This document shows positions 60,151 through 64,000 of a DNA stretch of 64,000 nt, in pieces; the first letter of the stretch is position 1; each line of letters opens with the position of its first letter. The notes beneath the pieces were generated by a model that saw only the letters and a program-made list of their open reading frames with translations, did no database searches and had not been told where the DNA came from. The DNA comes from Diadophis punctatus similis. Its lineage: Eukaryota; Chordata; Lepidosauria; Squamata; Dipsadidae. The stretch is from NCBI GenBank assembly GCA_023053685.1, contig JALIGW010000001.1, positions 155,083,466 through 155,147,465 on the forward strand. Reading direction: 5' to 3'. Made by a program: the position numbers and the translations under genes.

Positions 60151-60924
60151 TTGCAGATAAATACAGAGTTTCCTCTTTTTCTTTCCTACTGTTACCAGAA
60201 GTGGGTTCCAAACGTCCTTAAACATTGGCAAAAAATTAGACTTTATTATATCTCTTGTACCTTACTGCTTCCCCCCCCCCACTGTAGCTCTTTCCCCTCT
60301 TGCTTCATCTTCATTTTCTTTCTTTTTTTGCTTGAAGAAAGCTAGTTCCTTTGTGTGGGTCATCTTAAGTTTATTCCCTTCCTATTAGTATTTCTAATTC
60401 AGTGCTACTGCACAGAAGTAGAGAAAACAATCTAACAACTACATGGATGAACATATATACATATACATATATACATACATACGTATGTATACTGTGTGTG
60501 TATTGTATGTATATGTGTATGTGTGTGTGTGTGTGTGTGTAGATATATACAGAGAGATATATTGCAGAAGAAAGACTGCTGTGAATATAGGGATTCACAA
60601 CCTGAAATGTAGAGATCATCAACCTGAAAAGAAATCTGCAATCTTCCTAAACATTTTTTGTTCTTAATGCACCATGACATAAACTGGAAAAGAATATATT
60701 ACGCCAATTATATTCTAATAAGTGCTCTTCTATCACAACTGCCTAATTTATATGTCAGACTCATCAGTCGTTTCCAATCAGTTAACAGAACTTCAACTCC
60801 AGAAATTTAAAAAAACGCTGAAATTCACCAAGTGAAGCTACATAAACTTACTATGGATCATAGAGGTTTATAACAGATTGCTGCATTCATACATACACGC
60901 AGGTATCCAAGAAATGGAACCCAC
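60151..60924. other. Intron with TA/TG microsatellite
   Basis: Mixed CATA, TGTA and (TG)n at 60450-60541. No gene. Confidence 0.7.
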
Positions 60925-61034
60925 CTTCAACATAAGGTCCCTCCTTTGGATGTTCACGAATTCTTAAATTATTTGTTTTTGAAGACTTGCGTCTCAGTAA
61001 ATCCCTGACATGCTCATTGTAAATTTCCAGGTAA
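60925..61034 (-). CDS. KIF16B: KIF16B motor exon ([13 protein letters not shown])
   Basis: A 110-nt exon. It begins with the completing T of a serine and then encodes [20 protein letters not shown], followed by [16 protein letters not shown] and a trailing [14 protein letters not shown] is a hallmark motor motif leading into the microtubule-facing side. Acceptor TTTCAG and donor GTGGGT flank it. The final G joins AT of the next exon to give aspartate. An apparent open frame continuing past the donor (GGFHFLDT...) is intron. Confidence 0.96.
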
Positions 61035-61760
61035 CTGAAATAAGAAATAAATATAATATATATCAAAACATTATTCAAGTTTAAAATTCCATCTATTCCA
61101 CTGAATCAAGATTAATAGTTTAGTTGCAGCTCTCCAAGGAAAAAGGCTGGGCTGATTTTGCCCTTCCCCATGTAGCCTGTATGTCATCTGTCATACTATT
61201 CCAGAGAAACCATCAACCCTCTAGAGCAGATTTTTCAAAATGCCTGGTCATCAGAAGAAACTCAGTTATGCTTCCAACTGTTTCAAAGAGGTCAGAAATA
61301 AAGTTCAGGCCTTCTACCGTAATTAGTTAGCATTTTTATACATTAGGGAAAATAACAAAGAATGGGCTAACGTGTTGATCAGTTCTCATGGGCAGTATTT
61401 AAGAAGAGTAAACAGGACTGCAGTAGATGGAGCAAAACAATCAGACCATTTATGGACTCTAAACAAAACAGAATTTGTGGAGAGGGTGCTTGTTTCATTT
61501 TTAAATAAAGGTGTAGAATGGTAACTCAGTTGAAAGATAAATCAATTCCGAAACCTTTGTTTCATTTATTCTTGCACTACATGCTGACTGCTGTAAATTC
61601 TTCCCTCCCCTTGAATAAATATGTTGTCTTGAACTAAACTTCTAATGAAGAAAGAAAAATGCAGCAAATAAGGAGAAAGAGATATGTTGATGATGATGAT
61701 AACAAAATCAAACAAACTGCTCTGTTTATATATAGCCATGATATCACTACGCAAACATAC
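61035..61760. other. Intron, no recognised element
   Basis: Nothing recognised. Confidence 0.45.
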
Positions 61761-61858
61761 CTGACCTCTGTTCGAAAGGAGGCTTCATTCCATCTTGTTT
61801 TCTCATTTACTCGTTTGAATAATCCTTCACAGATCCGAGGTATTAAACCAGTATCTCC
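61761..61858 (-). CDS. KIF16B: KIF16B motor exon (GLIPRICEGLF segment)
   Basis: A 98-nt exon, 32 codons plus 2 nt. It starts GDTGLIPRICEGLFKRVNEK and ends RTEVR/S across the splice. GLIPR-C--LF is a standard kinesin motor signature following the P-loop helix. Acceptor TTTTGTAG and donor GTATGT flank it. The final AG joins the T of the next exon to make the serine of SYLEIYNE. The residues closely match human KIF16B, with conservative changes. Confidence 0.96.
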
Positions 61859-62107
61859 CTACAAAAAATAATACATTGATAGACAAAAAAGTCACTGATA
61901 CAAAAATATTCCATTCAAAAACGGGGAACACTTGGGTTTCAACAAGTCCTTTCAATTTGCAATTATTTGTATCTCTCTAAATTGTCTTCTGGGTAGTGGG
62001 GAGAATTTATTTTTCTATTAGAGGAGGTTGAGCAAAAGAACGAGCAAATGTCACTTTCCCACCTTCCTTGTCAAGTCCAGAAAATCAGGAGTCCAGGCAG
62101 TTCAAAC

Positions 62108-62507
<400 letters not shown>

Positions 62508-62555
<48 letters not shown>

Positions 62556-62557
62556 GT
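62508..62557. repeat. (CA)n(TA)n microsatellite
   Basis: Tail of the right arm of the inverted SINE pair. Confidence 0.95.
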
Positions 62558-63369
62558 TCATTTCAAGCTTAAGCTCTCAACAAAAAACTGAACTACTAAT
62601 GGTCAAAACAAATTGGTGGTAGGTAACAGTCAACAGAATTCAAGGTGGGCAGAACTTGGATATCTTGTGGGCCCAAAGTGACTCGAGATTGATGTCATAT
62701 TTGACTCTTCCCTCAGGCTCAGCCTGATCACTCATTGTTCCCCATGTACACAATTTGGGGAAGCCAGTATCACTAAATAGCTCTTCACATGTCTAGTTAT
62801 ACTTAGAAAATGTAAATAAACAAGTTAACTTGTTTAAAATATTTGTATGGCTACCCAGCTCGATCAAAATAACTCTGGGAAGCCTATATAGAATTCTACA
62901 GAGCCTAACAAAAAGAATATAAAAACCAATACGCAATAATAAAATAATAAAATGGTGATCCAAATAGAAATAACATTCTCATCTAATTGGGGCTCCAAGA
63001 GATAATATCTCAAAGGTTTTGACAGCATTTCTAAATGCCTTCAAGATCAGGACCAACCATATCTTGGGAGGAAGGATGTCACATAAGATAAAGATCACCA
63101 CCAAGAAGATGCATCTCCTTGGTCTCACCATATGGCTTGTTTCAGTGAGGGGATCTGGAGTGCAGCCTCCCTATAGGAAAGTATGGGGTGGACAATGAAA
63201 TTGTTTTTTTTTAAATTCTTGCTTTTATCTGTGCCAGATATTGTTAGAACTCTCTACATGTAAAACATTTGTTAAAATTATCTGTTTTCTAAGGAAAACA
63301 AATTGAGAAATAAATATAATACAAAAGGCATCAACTTATAAGAAGTATATTCTGAAATGAATAACTTAC
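62558..63369. other. Intron, no recognised element
   Basis: Nothing clear. The stretch near 62940-63190 has some resemblance to LINE 3' sequence but I cannot align it. Confidence 0.4.
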
Positions 63370-63486
63370 AGCATTTCCCATCATCGTATAAGACTTCCCA
63401 GATCCAGTCTGTCCATAGGCAAAGATACAAGCATTATAACCTTCAAAGGCAGATCGGAGGACATCAATTCCAAGGTTGTTAAATAC
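63370..63486 (-). CDS. KIF16B: KIF16B motor exon with ATP-binding P-loop
   Basis: A 117-nt exon of 39 codons, phase 0 at both ends. It encodes the segment from [20 protein letters not shown] to the P-loop GQTGSGKS (codons 25-32) and ends TMMGNA. The P-loop binds the nucleotide phosphates that drive kinesin stepping. Acceptor CAG lies just above 63486 and donor GTAAGT just below 63370. This is the most upstream exon in the window. The preceding motor exons (start methionine, first beta strands) must lie beyond 64000, since 63487-64000 holds only intron. Confidence 0.97.
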
Positions 63487-64000
63487 CTGGGGATCCAAGA
63501 ATGACAGGAAGTAAAATACAATTTCAAAATATAATGTAAAGTATGCTTTTCATTCATTTCTGTAAACTATTACAATCATTTTAGTACAACATACTGTAAG
63601 AACACTAACTTAGCAAGCATTTATTAGAGCTGGTCTGTTCAAATATTTATTTAGAAATATAATTCATATATTTCCCCAAGTGCACAATAAGCAATGTACA
63701 ATATTTTATAATATAATCTTGGATGCTCTTATTAAGAATCAGGTCAGGCTCCTTATTTCTTTTTCTTTTTTATTGTTAGATTTACAGCTCTCTTTAAAAA
63801 AATATTTATTTTTTGAATTATAATAAGGACATGAAAATATTACAAGGAATATGTCTTAACATTCACAACTTGTCACCCAAGAAGCCTACATGAATATTAT
63901 ACAGGTTAAACTTAAGGTCATTAATGTGGAAGTAACAATTTATCCTTTTGGACTCATGCCCAGGTTAATTATTGATAAAACTGAAACATCTGTTCAAAAA
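63487..64000. other. Intron upstream of the P-loop exon
   Basis: AT-rich intron with no exon or repeat recognised. The preceding KIF16B exon must lie to the right of the window. Confidence 0.6.

Noticed and set aside
60887..61078. 63-aa minus frame starting [10 protein letters not shown] as a separate small gene
   Set aside because: It is a KIF16B motor exon plus intron read-through on both sides. The true exon is 60925-61034.

Overview
This is vertebrate nuclear DNA, almost certainly from an advanced snake. It is AT-rich and intron-dominated. It carries squamate repeats: tRNA-derived Sauria-type SINEs with (ATAGC)n tails, CR1/L2-type LINEs, a CR1-like fragment with the (AATAG)n tail I associate with snakes, GATA arrays and hAT MITEs including a SPIN copy. 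Nothing prokaryotic is present (no operons, ribosome binding sites or CRISPR).

The only host gene I can support is KIF16B, a kinesin-3 motor also called sorting nexin 23, on the minus strand. Sixteen consecutive coding exons can be placed, from 63486 down to the left window edge. Every splice junction fits AG/GT and every reading phase joins. Together they encode about 860 codons: the motor domain from just before the P-loop, the neck coil, an FHA domain and the start of the long coiled-coil exon. The first motor exons and promoter lie beyond 64000. The rest of the coiled coil and the C-terminal PX domain lie left of position 1. The motor exons are compact (56-63.5 kb, one intron only 92 bp), whereas one intron (24952-51731) is 26.8 kb and holds much of the repeat load.

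The introns are a layered record of transposition. Older layers are CR1/L2-type LINE fragments (1.15-1.87, 11.13-12.67, 19.38-20.53, 25.11-25.73, 38.43-39.5, 47.88-49.04, 59.6-60.15 kb), Penelope-like debris (35.4-36.4 kb) and a long-TIR non-autonomous DNA element in several copies. Younger layers sit inside them: a mariner relic in a LINE, a hAT in a LINE, a hAT in Penelope debris, SINEs in a LINE and in a MITE, and an ERV/LTR-type solo LTR plus a LINE in one old element. A 1.87-kb Tc1 element (28403-30271) carries both a hAT MITE and a snake CR1-like insertion. Nine hAT copies have readable 8-bp target duplications, and seven share a central TA, as expected of Buster-type hATs.

No undescribed enzymatic system is visible. 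The observations most worth checking are: a near-perfect 136-bp inverted SINE duplication inside a motor-domain intron; the shared nnnTAnnn target signature; a CpG-rich, TATA-containing island of unknown origin in the 26.8-kb intron; a 280-nt uninterrupted purine tract; and a microsatellite-bounded SINE-like family with three loci here.
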